Below are positions 1 through 9,366 of a DNA stretch of 64,000 nt, piece by piece. This stretch comes from WHSW01 sp963769945. Its GTDB lineage: Bacteria > Actinomycetota > Thermoleophilia > Solirubrobacterales > 70-9. Location of the stretch: NCBI GenBank assembly GCA_963769945.1, contig CAVYOA010000010.1, positions 48,168-112,167 of the forward strand, written 5' to 3'. The position numbers were made by a program, and so were the translations under genes. Each line of letters begins with the position of its first letter. Positions within the stretch are counted from its first letter, which is position 1. The notes below the pieces were generated by a model, which did not search any database, had not been told where the DNA came from, and saw nothing but the letters and a program-made list of their open reading frames with translations.

Positions 1-2
1 GC

Positions 3-491
3 GCGACGGATGCGCTCGTGCGCGCTGTCAGGCGATTCGAGAATATTCGCGTCCTGACGAGCCGCGCCGTACGTGACATCGGCGCCGATGTCGAGCGGTT
101 GCGACAGGGCCCCCAGGAGGGCGATGGAGCGATCATCGTCCGGATCCTGGAATCGCTGACCCGGCGGGCACAAAGACTCGACGATGAGGCGAAAGGGCTC
201 GCCGATGCCCTCGGGCGCGCGGCCGGCGAGCTCGAGGTTCCGTCAAGGTCGTCGAAGAGCAGGCGAGACGCAAGCGCTCCCCCGCAGGCAGCGACGCCTG
301 GCTCGGTTCCGCGCAAGAGCTCTAACGCGCGTGCGCCCGAGCCGGCATCGGAGGGTGTTCGGTTGATGGCATTGCAGATGGCCGTCGGCGGCAGTAACCG
401 CGAGGAGGTCGAGGCACGGTTGCGGGGCGAGTTCGAGGTCGACGTCACCGACGCGGTGCTCGACGAGCTCTTCGGGTCGGTCTCATCGTGA
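3..491 (+). CDS. Hypothetical protein, 5'-partial at window edge
   Basis: I do not recognise this protein. The reading frame is open to the left edge, so the gene probably starts outside the window; the first in-window start codon is GTG at 18. The N-terminal half is charged and heptad-like, with residues resembling a coiled coil (about 1-75 from that GTG). A Pro/Ser/Ala/Arg-rich linker follows (about 75-110), then a short C-terminal segment with regularly spaced acidic and hydrophobic residues ending in ELFGSVSS. That architecture, coiled coil plus linker plus a short helical tail, suggests a structural or scaffold role. It lies directly upstream of the exopolysaccharide operon on the same strand, and its stop overlaps a GTG at 488 that may begin the next gene. 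Confidence 0.55.
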   Translation, partial: ATDALVRAVRRFENIRVLTSRAVRDIGADVERLRQGPQEGDGAIIVRILESLTRRAQRLDDEAKGLADALGRAAGELEVPSRSSKSRRDASAPPQAATPGSVPRKSSNARAPEPASEGVRLMALQMAVGGSNREEVEARLRGEFEVDVTDAVLDELFGSVSS

Positions 492-672
492 GCCTGACCG
501 CGCCCGCAGCCCGTCGCGGCGAACCTCGAAGTCGCCCGCGCTGACAGGCTGTCAAGCCCTGCGCCTGGCGGTCTACACAGACGACGAGTACTCCAACTAC
601 CGTGGGAGGATCTTCGCTCGCCGCGCGTTCACGCTCTTCCTCTCCCCCCTCGCGGAGCGACTCGAACAGCTG

Positions 673-1698
673 GTGATCGTCGGTCGGCTGCGTGAGGGCG
701 GCGAGCTCGCCCACTACCAACTGTCAGACGAGGTCGTCTTCGTCGGTTTTCCGTACTACGAGAGCCTCGCATCCCCGCTGGCGGCGGCGCGGGGAACGCT
801 CCGCTCCCTGACCCGGTTCTGGCGGGCGATCGACGACGTGGACGCTTGCTGGTTGCTCGGACCGCACCCGCTCTCACTTGCCTTCGTCGCAATCGCCGCC
901 CTGCGTGGTAGGCGGATCTTCCTCGGGGTTCGCCAGGATCTGCCCGCTTACGCGCGCAGTCGTCATCCTGGACGGCCGGCGATCGCGGCGGCGGCGCTTC
1001 TGCTCGACGCCTGTTATCGCCTCCTCTCCAAGCGATTTCCCACCGTAGTAGTAGGCCCGGCCCTGCGTCGCCGCTACCACCGCGCCACGCGGCTGCTCGA
1101 GATCGCCGTATCCCTCGTCCGCCCCGAAGACATTCTCGACGTCGACACCGCGGTATCCCGTTCCTACGCGGAAGAGATGACCTTGCTCAGCGTTGGCCGG
1201 ATAGACGAGGAGAAGAACCCGATGATGCTGGCCGAAGTGTTCGCTGCTCTGTGCGCCGCCGATCGCCGCTGGCGGCTGCTTGCCTGCGGGGAGGGGCAGC
1301 TTGCCGCGCGGCTTCAGGCGCGGCTGACGGAGCTCGGGGTCGCGGACCGGGCCGACCTTCGGGGCTATGTCGACCACGCGGCGATGGCGGAGATCTACCG
1401 CACGAGTCACGCGCTCGTGCATACCTCGCTAACAGAGGGGCTGCCCCAGGTGATCATCGAGGCGCTTGCCGCTGGACTACCCGTGGTCGCCACCGACGTC
1501 GGCGGGGTCGCGGAGGCGGTCGGTCATGCAACTCTCGTGGTCCCCAGCGGTGACGTCGATGCGGCGGTGGACGCATTACAGAGGGTGGCCGACGAGCCGG
1601 ACCTGCGGCTCAACCTTGCCGCCGCCGGCACGGATTACGCGCGCCGCCACACCCTGGAAGCCGAGGTCGAGCGAGTCGTCGAGTTGCTCGAGAGGTGA
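673..1698 (+). CDS. Family 4-type glycosyltransferase (GT-B fold)
   Basis: This protein transfers a sugar from an activated donor to a growing exopolysaccharide or lipid-linked acceptor. The C-terminal donor-binding domain is clear: LLSVGRIDEEKNP near residue 173, then a segment ending in EGLPQVIIEALAAGLPVVATDVGG with the EX7E-type pair typical of GT4. GTG at 673 is the first conventional start, but coding similarity extends upstream: the same frame from about 560 reads LRLAVYTDDEYSNYRGR, a normal N-terminal strand of such enzymes, and has no start codon. A GTG at 488, overlapping the previous stop, lies in another frame, so the true start is probably 488 with a base lost near 540. It is the first gene of a rightward polysaccharide operon. 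Confidence 0.85.
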   Translation: MIVGRLREGGELAHYQLSDEVVFVGFPYYESLASPLAAARGTLRSLTRFWRAIDDVDACWLLGPHPLSLAFVAIAALRGRRIFLGVRQDLPAYARSRHPGRPAIAAAALLLDACYRLLSKRFPTVVVGPALRRRYHRATRLLEIAVSLVRPEDILDVDTAVSRSYAEEMTLLSVGRIDEEKNPMMLAEVFAALCAADRRWRLLACGEGQLAARLQARLTELGVADRADLRGYVDHAAMAEIYRTSHALVHTSLTEGLPQVIIEALAAGLPVVATDVGGVAEAVGHATLVVPSGDVDAAVDALQRVADEPDLRLNLAAAGTDYARRHTLEAEVERVVELLER

Positions 1699-1749
1699 CC
1701 GGCCAGGCCTGCCGGAGCCATTGCTTGCTGTGGCTACACTCCCGTTCTC

Positions 1750-3120
1750 ATGCGGGCCATCCTGATGGAGTTCAACGAGCTGTCGCCGCAGCTCACGGAG
1801 AAGTTCATGGCCGCCGGCAAGCTCCCGAACTTTCGTCGGATGTACGGCGAGTCGGAGATCGCGACCACCGAGGCCGACGACTTCGAGCACCTCGAGCCGT
1901 GGGTTCAGTGGGTCGCCGTACATTCGGGCGTGCCCTACAGCGACCATGGAATCGAGCATCTCGACGACGGACACATGCTCGGGCGCAAGAATCTCTGGGA
2001 CCTGCTGTCGGACGAAGGTAAGGCGGTCTGGGTCTGCGGGTCGATGAACATCAGCTACGAGGCGCCGATCAACGGCTGGGTGCTGCCCGATCCTTGGTCG
2101 ACGAATGTCGAGCCCTTCCCCCGGGCGGAGCTGGAGCCTTACTCCCGCTTCGTCTCGGCGAACGTCCAGGAGCACACACGCGAGAAGTCCGCCCTTTCGC
2201 GCGACGAAAAGCTCGACTTCCTGCGTTTCATGGCACGCCATGGCCTCTCCCCGGCAACCGTCGCTGCGATTGGGCGGCAGGTCGGCGGCGAGCGCTTCTC
2301 AGACACGCGCTGGCGGCGGGCGGTGCTGCTCGACCGGCTCCAGTTCGACCTCTTTCGCTGGCGCTTCAAGCACGCTCAACCGGATTTCTCCACCTTCTTT
2401 CTCAACAGCACCGCCCACTACCAGCACCTCTACTGGCGCAACATGGAGCCCGACCACTTCAAGGTGAAGCCAGAGCCCGGCGAGCAGGAGGTTTATGAGC
2501 ACGCGATCCTCTACGGCTACCAGCAGATGGACCGCATCGTCGGCCAGCTGCTGGATCTCGCAGGCGACGATGTCACCCTCGTGCTGCTGACGGCATTGAG
2601 TCAGCAGCCGAGTCTTTCGTTCGAGGAGATCGGCGGCAAGAAGCTCTACCGCCCACTCGACTTCGATCGCCTCGTCGAGGCAATCGGGATTACAGAACCG
2701 GTCGAGGTGACGCCGCTGATGGCCGAGGATTTCCATCTCCAGTTCGAGAGCGAGGAGGCGGCTCGAGCCGGACAGGCGAAGCTCGAGGCTGTGCGCGTGG
2801 GCGGCAAGCCGGCGTTGGGCGCAGAGCGAACCGCGACAAAGATCAAGTCCGGGTGCCGAATCTTCGAGCAGCTCGAGGCCACCGCCATGCTCGAGCCCGA
2901 TGGGGGCAGCTCGCTGCCTTTCTTCGATCTCTTCTACAAGATCGATTTGATGAAGAGCGGCGAGCACCATCCCGACGGGATGATGTGGATCCGCGGCCCG
3001 GACCGCCGCCATAGCGTCCGTACCGAGAAGGTTCCGCTGGTCTCGGTCGCGCCGACCGTCCTGCAGATGTACGGGGTGCCAGCACCGCCGTACATGGCCG
3101 GCGAGGCCGTCGCCGCTTAG
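1750..3120 (+). CDS. Alkaline-phosphatase-superfamily protein (type I phosphodiesterase/nucleotide pyrophosphatase-like)
   Basis: The 456-residue protein opens with a beta strand ending in EFNELSP, then PNFRRMYG and a WVQWVAVHSGVPYSDHG segment, the pattern of the type I phosphodiesterase/pyrophosphatase branch of the alkaline phosphatase superfamily. STAHYQHLYWRNM near residue 219 resembles the His-rich metal site. The C-terminal HHPDGMMWIRGP and SVAPTVLQMYGVPAPPYMAGE match the closing strands of these enzymes. There is no signal peptide, so action is probably cytoplasmic. The gene sits between a glycosyltransferase and the chain-length/kinase gene, so it may hydrolyse or transfer a phospho-substituent of the polysaccharide; that role is inference. 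The substrate is unknown, and parts of the usual metal-ligand set are not obvious. Confidence 0.7.
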   Translation: MRAILMEFNELSPQLTEKFMAAGKLPNFRRMYGESEIATTEADDFEHLEPWVQWVAVHSGVPYSDHGIEHLDDGHMLGRKNLWDLLSDEGKAVWVCGSMNISYEAPINGWVLPDPWSTNVEPFPRAELEPYSRFVSANVQEHTREKSALSRDEKLDFLRFMARHGLSPATVAAIGRQVGGERFSDTRWRRAVLLDRLQFDLFRWRFKHAQPDFSTFFLNSTAHYQHLYWRNMEPDHFKVKPEPGEQEVYEHAILYGYQQMDRIVGQLLDLAGDDVTLVLLTALSQQPSLSFEEIGGKKLYRPLDFDRLVEAIGITEPVEVTPLMAEDFHLQFESEEAARAGQAKLEAVRVGGKPALGAERTATKIKSGCRIFEQLEATAMLEPDGGSSLPFFDLFYKIDLMKSGEHHPDGMMWIRGPDRRHSVRTEKVPLVSVAPTVLQMYGVPAPPYMAGEAVAA

Positions 3121-3176
3121 CGCCACGAGGGGACCGCCGCGGCTGCAACAATCTCAGCCGTCGCACCTCACCGGGA

Positions 3177-4787
3177 ATGAGCCTCGCCGAGAAAAATCCG
3201 CAGTCGCCCGCATGGATGCAACCCGCCGAGGAGGAGGCCGGGCTCAGCCGCTACGTCCGGGTTCTGCGCGAGCGTTGGTTGCTGGTGGCCACCATCACCC
3301 TGGTTACCGTGGCCGCGGCGATCGCCTACGTGGCCACCGCCGACAGCGTTTACGAGGCTGAGGCGGATCTCCTGGTCACGCCTGCCTCCAACACGGACCC
3401 CATTCTCTCCAGCCTTCCCATTCCTAGAGAGTCCTCCGATCCGACCCGCGACGTCGAGACCGCCGCACGCCTGGTGACCACGCTTGAAATTGCGGAGGGC
3501 GCCCGCACGATTCTCGATACCGAGCGCAGCGCCGAAGCGTTGCTCGAAGACGTCTCTGTCGAGCCGGTGGCCGAGAGCAATCTGGTCGCGATCACCGCCG
3601 AGGGGTCCTCCGCCGAAGAGGCGGCGGACATCGCCAACGCGTTCGCAGCCGCGGCGGTCGCTCAACGCACCGAAGACTTCCAAGACATCGTCCGGGAGGT
3701 TCGCAATCGGCTTCAGGACGAGCTGGCGATCCTGGCGCCGGACGATCCTTCCCGCCCGGCTATCGAGGCGACTCTCGCCCGTTATCAGACCCTGCTTCAG
3801 GCTTCGGATCCGACCATCCGCGCCGAGACCGAGGCAACACCTCCGCCGAGCCCGAGCTGGCCGCGCCCGCTGCTCACAACCGTCGGCGCGTTGATCGCCG
3901 GCCTGATCCTCGGAGGCAGCGCCGCGTTTGCCCTGCAGACTCTCGATCCGCGGCTGCGCCGCGAAGATCAACTTCGCTCCCGGTTCAGACTGCCGATCCT
4001 CGTGCGCGTCCCACAAGAGCCGGGCGGTCTTGGCTCGAGGTCGGGGCCCCTCGCTCCAGGCACGCTGTCGTCCGCCACCGGCGAGGCATACCGGACGTTG
4101 CGGGCGAACTTGATCGCCGCCCGGCGTCGCCATGGCGAGCGCGGGTCAGAGGCCGTGATCGTGACCGGTTCGGGTATCTCGGAGGGAAAGACAACGACCG
4201 CAATCAATCTCGCGACCTCGCTCGCCCTGGCCGGCAAGCGCACGATCTTGATCGAGGCGGACTTGCGTCGACCCGCAATTGGCTCGACTTTCGGCATCGA
4301 AGTCGACACCGGCGTCGTCAGCGTGCTGCTCGGCAGCACCTCGCTCGAGGACGCACTGGTGTCTCCTCGCCATTTCGGACCAAACCTCAAGCTCCTGCTG
4401 GCCGACCACAGTGGAGGTTGGATCGCGGAGCTGTTCTCGCTGGATTCAACTCAGCGCTTGATCGAAGATGCGAAGCGGCTCGCGGAGTACGTGATCATCG
4501 ATTCGCCTCCGCTGACCGCGGTCATCGACACGCTTCCGCTCGCGCTGCGTGTCGACGACGTGATCGTCGTCTGCAGGCTGGAGCGCACTCGGCTCGACAA
4601 CCTTCGTCAGCTCGCCGAACTGCTGGCGACGAACCAGGTCAAGCCGCTCGGGTTCGCGCTGATCGGCACCCCTCGTGGCGAGCGTTCCGGTTACCACTCC
4701 TACTATCAAGATTCAGACGGCGATCGCGCTCGTCGAGAGCGCTCCCGAAAGCCCGAGGCAGTCCCGACGGAATACCCGTCCGCCTAG
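3177..4787 (+). CDS. Polysaccharide co-polymerase/bacterial tyrosine kinase (Wzz-CpsD fusion)
   Basis: This inner-membrane protein controls polymer length and phosphorylates itself on tyrosine. An N-terminal Wzz domain has two transmembrane helices at about residues 34-53 and 232-252, bracketing a periplasmic, coiled-coil-rich region. The cytoplasmic BY-kinase domain follows: Walker A GSGISEGKTTT at about 331, Walker A' LIEADLRRP at about 358, and Walker B YVIIDSPP at about 438. The C-terminal tail carries a tyrosine cluster (GYHSYYQDSD), the expected autophosphorylation site. Fusion of both halves in one 536-residue chain is the arrangement common in Actinobacteria and Proteobacteria. It is followed 36 bp later by a Wzy-type polymerase, so the pair likely works with the flippase at 9608-11101. 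Confidence 0.9.
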   Translation: MSLAEKNPQSPAWMQPAEEEAGLSRYVRVLRERWLLVATITLVTVAAAIAYVATADSVYEAEADLLVTPASNTDPILSSLPIPRESSDPTRDVETAARLVTTLEIAEGARTILDTERSAEALLEDVSVEPVAESNLVAITAEGSSAEEAADIANAFAAAAVAQRTEDFQDIVREVRNRLQDELAILAPDDPSRPAIEATLARYQTLLQASDPTIRAETEATPPPSPSWPRPLLTTVGALIAGLILGGSAAFALQTLDPRLRREDQLRSRFRLPILVRVPQEPGGLGSRSGPLAPGTLSSATGEAYRTLRANLIAARRRHGERGSEAVIVTGSGISEGKTTTAINLATSLALAGKRTILIEADLRRPAIGSTFGIEVDTGVVSVLLGSTSLEDALVSPRHFGPNLKLLLADHSGGWIAELFSLDSTQRLIEDAKRLAEYVIIDSPPLTAVIDTLPLALRVDDVIVVCRLERTRLDNLRQLAELLATNQVKPLGFALIGTPRGERSGYHSYYQDSDGDRARRERSRKPEAVPTEYPSA

Positions 4788-4823
4788 GCGGACTCCAGCG
4801 ATCGGAACGCTGGCGAGGCCGAA

Positions 4824-6224
4824 ATGCAAGCTCGTATTGACACCGCGCAGTGGGTTCCTGCCTCTCTGTTCGGGGCCGCGGCCGTCGCCTTGGGCATGCT
4901 CGCGGGACTCAGTCCGGCGATCGCCGTGGCGGCCTCGCTGGCGCTGACCTTTGCCCTGATCACGTTCGTCGATCTCGCGGCCGGACTTTCGGTCTTCGCG
5001 ATCATCTCCTTCGCGGAGTTTTTGCGAATCGGCGACAGCCCGTTGCTGAGCGGGACGAAGATCGCCGGGGTGGTGCTTGCGCTCTCCTGGCTGGCGACCC
5101 TGACCACACGCACGAGCGAACGTTCGCGCACCGGGATGGTCGTCAACCACAGGGGGTTCGTCTACCTGGCTATCGTCTTCGGCGCCTTCGCGGTGCTCTC
5201 CAACCAATGGGCCGAGGACCTGGGAGAGGGAAGCGTGGCGAGTTTCGGCTACATCGTCGACCTGGCGTTGTTTCCGATTGTCTACGCGGCGATCAGCGAG
5301 CGAAAGCACGTCGTGTGGATCCTGGGCGCTTTCGTCGCCGGCGCCGTCCTCTCTGCACTTCACGGCATGATCCTCCCGCCGCCGCCTGAGTCGAGTCCAG
5401 AGGCCATAGCCGCGGAGGGACGGCTGATCGGCGCTGGAATCACACCGAATTACCTCGCCGCGATTCTGGTCAGCGGACTGGTCCTCTCGGCCGGCCTTTT
5501 CGCGATCGCCAAGCGCTCTCCGCTGCAGCGCCTGACGCTCGCGTTTGCGGCATTCATCTGCGTGGCCGGGTTGCTGCTGACGCTTTCTCGAACCGGTCTG
5601 GTCGCGCTTGCCGTCTGCTTGCTCGCGTCGCTGATCGTTGCCCGGGGGCGGCGGGGATCGGCGGCTGTGGTCGCGCTGGTCGTCGCGGTTGCGACGGTGG
5701 GATATTTCGGATTCTGGGGTCCGCCGGAGGCCCGTGACCGAGTGCAGAGCGTGGAGTCCTCCGGGCGCCTCGACCTCTGGACCGTGGGCTGGCGGATGGT
5801 GGAGGACCGGCCCGTTGCCGGCGTCGGCGCCGGCAACTTCCCCGTCGTCTCGGCGCGCTATCTACGCGCCGAGCCGGGCGGTCTCACCCGTGGCGACCTG
5901 ATCATCGAGGATCCGCGCACCGTCCACAACATGTATCTCGAGGTGATGGCTGAGCTCGGGGTGATTGGATTCACGCTCTTCGTGGCGATAATTCTGTTCG
6001 CAGTCAGCACGGCGGCACGCGCGGGGCGTAATTTCTTCCTCCGCGGCGACACCTCAATGGACACGCTTTCGCGCGCAGTCTTCATCGCGCAGATCGGGAT
6101 GCTCGTTGCCGCCTGCTTCGCCTCGATTCAATTCCTTCCGCAGTTATGGCTGTTGCTCGCCCTCGGTCCCGCGTTGCTGGCCCTTTCTACGCGCCCGGAC
6201 ACCACAACCTCGGTGACGGCATAG
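4824..6224 (+). CDS. O-antigen ligase/polymerase family membrane protein (Wzy-like)
   Basis: This 466-residue integral membrane protein has about eleven to twelve predicted transmembrane segments. The family joins lipid-linked repeat units or ligates finished glycans at the outer face of the membrane. The diagnostic Wzy_C region is present: a short loop with SGRLDLWTVGWRMVEDRP, then GVGAGNFP and VHNMYLEVMAELGVIG, where the conserved Arg and His residues sit. GAGITPNYLAA near residue 205 is another family-typical loop. It lies directly after the Wzz/kinase gene, so a polymerase role is more likely than ligase, although sequence alone cannot separate the two. Confidence 0.85.
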   Translation: MQARIDTAQWVPASLFGAAAVALGMLAGLSPAIAVAASLALTFALITFVDLAAGLSVFAIISFAEFLRIGDSPLLSGTKIAGVVLALSWLATLTTRTSERSRTGMVVNHRGFVYLAIVFGAFAVLSNQWAEDLGEGSVASFGYIVDLALFPIVYAAISERKHVVWILGAFVAGAVLSALHGMILPPPPESSPEAIAAEGRLIGAGITPNYLAAILVSGLVLSAGLFAIAKRSPLQRLTLAFAAFICVAGLLLTLSRTGLVALAVCLLASLIVARGRRGSAAVVALVVAVATVGYFGFWGPPEARDRVQSVESSGRLDLWTVGWRMVEDRPVAGVGAGNFPVVSARYLRAEPGGLTRGDLIIEDPRTVHNMYLEVMAELGVIGFTLFVAIILFAVSTAARAGRNFFLRGDTSMDTLSRAVFIAQIGMLVAACFASIQFLPQLWLLLALGPALLALSTRPDTTTSVTA

Positions 6225-6247
6225 ACCGGCGCAGAGTCCGTGTCCTC

Positions 6248-7348
6248 ATGCTGGTCGACCGCCTACACGCGGTCGGCGGCGCCGAGACGCTGCTCACCGG
6301 GATCGCCCTTCATCTGCCCAGCGACAGGTACGAGGTCAGCGTCTGTGCCACGCGTGAGGCGCGCGGACCGCTCGCTGCCAAACTCGAGGCTGCCGGGATC
6401 AAGCTCTTCAGCCTCCAACGCCGGGGGCGGTTCGATCTGCTTCCGCTGATTCGACTGGGGCGTTACCTCCGGCGGCATCGAGTGCAGGTGGTTCACTCGC
6501 ACATGTTCGGCTCGAACGCCTGGAACGCGATCGTTGGCCGCACCGCGCGCGTCGACGCGTTGGTCGCTCACGAGCACAATTGGTCCTTCAGCGGGCAGCC
6601 CCTTCGCCGCCGCTTCGATCGCTACCTGATCGGGCCGTCCGTCGATGCCTGGATCGCCGGGACGGCGGCTTCGCGTGAACAGATGATCAACGTCACGGGG
6701 CTTGCGGCAGAGAAGATAGTCGTCATTCCTGGCGCCCATGTCCCGCGACCCGAGCGCCGCGGTGACCTGCGCGCCGAGCTCGGGCTCGCACAGGCAACCC
6801 CGATCGTCGGAACCATCGCCGTGCTTCGCCCCGAAAAGGCGCTGGAAGTGCTCTTGGAGGCCTTCCGTGACGTAGCTCAGAGGGTTCCGCAGGCGCAACT
6901 GGTGGTTGCCGGCGACGGTCCCGCAAGGAGCCTGCTCGAGTCCACCGCGGCAGGGCTGGGGATCGCCTCGTCGGTGCACTTTCTCGGCGTCAGGATGGAT
7001 ATCGCGACGGTCCTCGGGGGGATCGATGTCGCCGCGATCAGCTCAGATTACGAGGGGACCTCCCTGTTCATGATCGAATGCATCACTCACGGGACGCCGC
7101 TCGTTTCGACACGAGTGGGCGGCCCGGCGGAATATCTCGAGGACGGCGTCAGCGCCCGATTGGTTCCGACGCGTGATCCGCTTGCACTCGCCGACGCAAT
7201 CCTCTCTGTGCTCGACGACCCCGAGTTCGGGCGCTCGCTCGCCGCCAACGCCGGGGCAGTCGCTTCGGAGTTCGATGTCGATCGGATCGTTGGCAGGTAC
7301 GCGGAGCTGTACGAGCGCTTGCTGGAAGGGCTGCCTGCCAACGCATGA
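6248..7348 (+). CDS. Glycosyltransferase family 4 protein
   Basis: A GT-B glycosyltransferase. LVDRLHAVGGAETLL is the glycine-rich acceptor-side loop, and HSHMFGSNAWNAI and VAHEHNW follow in the N-domain. The donor domain contains VGTIAVLRPEKALEVLLEA, LVVAGDGPAR and SSDYEGTSLFMIECITHGTPLVSTRVGG, with the usual Glu pair. Start choice is uncertain. ATG 6248 avoids overlap but trims the first strand (RVRVL lies just upstream in frame); the next in-frame ATG, 6146, would overlap the polymerase gene by 79 bp. The stop overlaps the deacetylase ATG by 4 bp (7345-7348), so the two are translationally coupled. Confidence 0.85.
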   Translation: MLVDRLHAVGGAETLLTGIALHLPSDRYEVSVCATREARGPLAAKLEAAGIKLFSLQRRGRFDLLPLIRLGRYLRRHRVQVVHSHMFGSNAWNAIVGRTARVDALVAHEHNWSFSGQPLRRRFDRYLIGPSVDAWIAGTAASREQMINVTGLAAEKIVVIPGAHVPRPERRGDLRAELGLAQATPIVGTIAVLRPEKALEVLLEAFRDVAQRVPQAQLVVAGDGPARSLLESTAAGLGIASSVHFLGVRMDIATVLGGIDVAAISSDYEGTSLFMIECITHGTPLVSTRVGGPAEYLEDGVSARLVPTRDPLALADAILSVLDDPEFGRSLAANAGAVASEFDVDRIVGRYAELYERLLEGLPANA

Positions 7349-8091
7349 AAGACGTACTCGTCCTCTGCTATCACGCGATCAGCGAGCGCTGGCCCGCCAC
7401 GCTTGCGGTCACGCCCGAGCGATTTGCCCAGCAACTCACAACCCTGGTCGACCGCGGCTACCGCGGGGTGACCTTCACCGACGCGGTGCTCGGCAACGGC
7501 TCGGGACGCCAGGTGGCGGTCACCTTCGATGACGCCTACCGATCCGTGATCGAGCGCGCACAGCCGATTCTCGACTCCCTCCACCTGCCCGCGACCGTGT
7601 TCGTTCCAACGGCTTACGCAGGCGTCGAGGAGCCGATGTTGTGGCCCGGGATCGAGCACTGGCACGGGACCGAGCATGAACATGAGCTGATACCGATGTC
7701 GTGGGACGAGCTGCGAGGCCTGGCCGCCGACGGCTGGGAGATCGGATCGCATACCCATTCGCATCCCCGGCTGACGCTGATCGACGACGACCACCTCGCG
7801 GCGGAGTTGGCGATCTCGAAACGCGAGTGCGAGCATCAGATCGGCACGCCCTGCAGGTCGATCGCCTATCCCTACGGAGCAAATGACGAGCGCGTCGTAG
7901 CCGCAGCGCGCGTTGCCGGCTATGAGGTGGCCGCGACTTTGCCCGGCCAAACCCCGGGCCGCCCCGAGCCTCACATCTATCCGCGGCTGGGGATCTACCG
8001 CATCGATGGCCGGCGGCGGTTCCGGCTCAAGATCTCGCCGAGCCTGCGAAGGCTTCGCTCACTCCCCGTTTGGGGGACGCTGCGGGGCTAG
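7345..8091 (+). CDS. Polysaccharide deacetylase (NodB homology domain)
   Basis: This enzyme removes N- or O-acetyl groups from sugars with a divalent metal. The 248-residue protein is essentially one CE4 domain: VAVTFDDAY at about residue 54-62 supplies the catalytic base and metal Asp, GSHTHSHPRL near 134 gives the His-x3-His metal ligands, and SIAYPYGANDERV near 173 is the active-site groove motif. There is no signal peptide or membrane anchor, which is unusual if the substrate is a finished extracellular polymer; a cytoplasmic or lipid-linked precursor substrate is possible. It is the last gene of the rightward operon and converges with the lyase-like gene. Confidence 0.9.
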   Translation: MKDVLVLCYHAISERWPATLAVTPERFAQQLTTLVDRGYRGVTFTDAVLGNGSGRQVAVTFDDAYRSVIERAQPILDSLHLPATVFVPTAYAGVEEPMLWPGIEHWHGTEHEHELIPMSWDELRGLAADGWEIGSHTHSHPRLTLIDDDHLAAELAISKRECEHQIGTPCRSIAYPYGANDERVVAAARVAGYEVAATLPGQTPGRPEPHIYPRLGIYRIDGRRRFRLKISPSLRRLRSLPVWGTLRG

Positions 8092-8112
8092 GCGGTACGG
8101 TGATCGCCTTGG

Positions 8113-9354
8113 TCACAAGGGGTTGACCACCTGCACGTTGTCGAGGTCCAGGGAGCAACCACCGGGCGGCGGACAGGCAATCGCCGGGTCGTGGTACGGG
8201 CCGATCCGCAGATGCGCTGGAATCGACTCGCCGGGGGCGATCCCGTCGTCGGCCTCACCGCCGTCGGTCTCACGCTTGAGCGTATACGTCTGGATCGTCG
8301 GGCTCTGCTCGCCCAGGTCGGTGCTGTCCCCATCGCCGTTGAGGTCGACATGGACCTTGATCGACCCCAGCGAAGCATCCTGCGAGTAGTTGACGTCGAA
8401 GGTGAAGCGTGTCCACCGGCTGGTTTCCGCCGGTGCCGACCAGAGCTGCTCGCTGCCCGACGAGGGGCCTACGGAGCTCGATCGGTGAAGCTGCCATTGG
8501 CCTCTGCGTGCGGAGAGCGAGATCGCAGGGGTGCCACCGCCATTGGCTGAAGGCTGAGCCTGCTTCATCTGCATCACGACCTGCCAGTTCTGGGTCGAGA
8601 GCGGAAAATCATCGGCGAGCCTGAGGGAGAAGGTGGTCAGCCTGCGCTGACCCTCCCGGTAGAGCGCGGTCGGGCCCTTGGGGTGGTCGTTGAGGCCGAG
8701 CTCGCACCGCTCACCCCAAACGTCGTCGCCATCGAGAACCGCGAGGCGGCGAAACGAGTCCTCTGACGCCTCCGACAGTCCCGGGGCGATCGCCGTGGAA
8801 TCGCCGCCGAAAAGCAATCTGTGGCGGGAATCGTGCTGGCAGTCGGTTGCACCCCAGAGCAAGCTTGGGTCGATCGTCAAACCCGGGTCGTTGAACAACA
8901 GCTCGCAGCCTCCGAGGGCGAGCTCGGCCAGCGGGACCTCGCATGGGCCCGCCAGCACGGTTGCGGGCGGGCTTGCTCCCGCAGGAGAAGACCCGCCCCC
9001 CGACTTCCCTTTGCGGACTCTCTCGCAGCTCGACACCCTGTCCTTGCGGTCGACGACGGCGATATCGCGGCCGGGGCCGCAGCGAATGCGATCTCGGTGT
9101 CCGTCTCGAGCCAGCAGGGTGTCGCCGCCGGCGCGGGCGTGGATTCGATCGCGGCCGCCGCCCCCCCGTAGGCAGTCGCTCCCCGGTGTCCCCACAAGCT
9201 TCTCCCCCAGCCCCGTGCCACTGCTCTTTGCGGCACAGCTTCGAGCCTGCGCCGTGGCCGGGCGCTCCGCGATCGTCAACGCCGTGATCCCGAAGATGGC
9301 CGCGAGGGCGAGGGCCCTGACGATGCGGGTAAGCCTGTGACCGGTACTGCTCAC
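8113..9354 (-). CDS. Secreted RTX-repeat protein with polysaccharide-lyase-like domain
   Basis: Exported protein of 413 residues. A signal peptide (about 1-36, ending ATAQA) precedes a block of hemolysin-type glycine/aspartate repeats (about 50-95, such as RGGGGRDRIHARAGGDTL) expected to bind calcium. After a Gly/Ser/Pro linker, the C-terminal 230 residues resemble the heparin-lyase-I-like polysaccharide lyase fold: GERCELGLND, REGQRRLTTFSLRL, WQVVMQMKQ and RWTRFTFDVNYS. The last four motifs are shared with the protein at 33670-34616. GTG at 9354 is chosen because AGGAGG lies 6 nt upstream. A c-di-GMP riboswitch ends at that Shine-Dalgarno. Likely role: cleaving or remodelling matrix polysaccharide. 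The catalytic activity is inferred. Confidence 0.75.
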   Translation of the reverse strand: MSSTGHRLTRIVRALALAAIFGITALTIAERPATAQARSCAAKSSGTGLGEKLVGTPGSDCLRGGGGRDRIHARAGGDTLLARDGHRDRIRCGPGRDIAVVDRKDRVSSCERVRKGKSGGGSSPAGASPPATVLAGPCEVPLAELALGGCELLFNDPGLTIDPSLLWGATDCQHDSRHRLLFGGDSTAIAPGLSEASEDSFRRLAVLDGDDVWGERCELGLNDHPKGPTALYREGQRRLTTFSLRLADDFPLSTQNWQVVMQMKQAQPSANGGGTPAISLSARRGQWQLHRSSSVGPSSGSEQLWSAPAETSRWTRFTFDVNYSQDASLGSIKVHVDLNGDGDSTDLGEQSPTIQTYTLKRETDGGEADDGIAPGESIPAHLRIGPYHDPAIACPPPGGCSLDLDNVQVVNPL

Positions 9355-9366
9355 TAAGCGCCTCCT

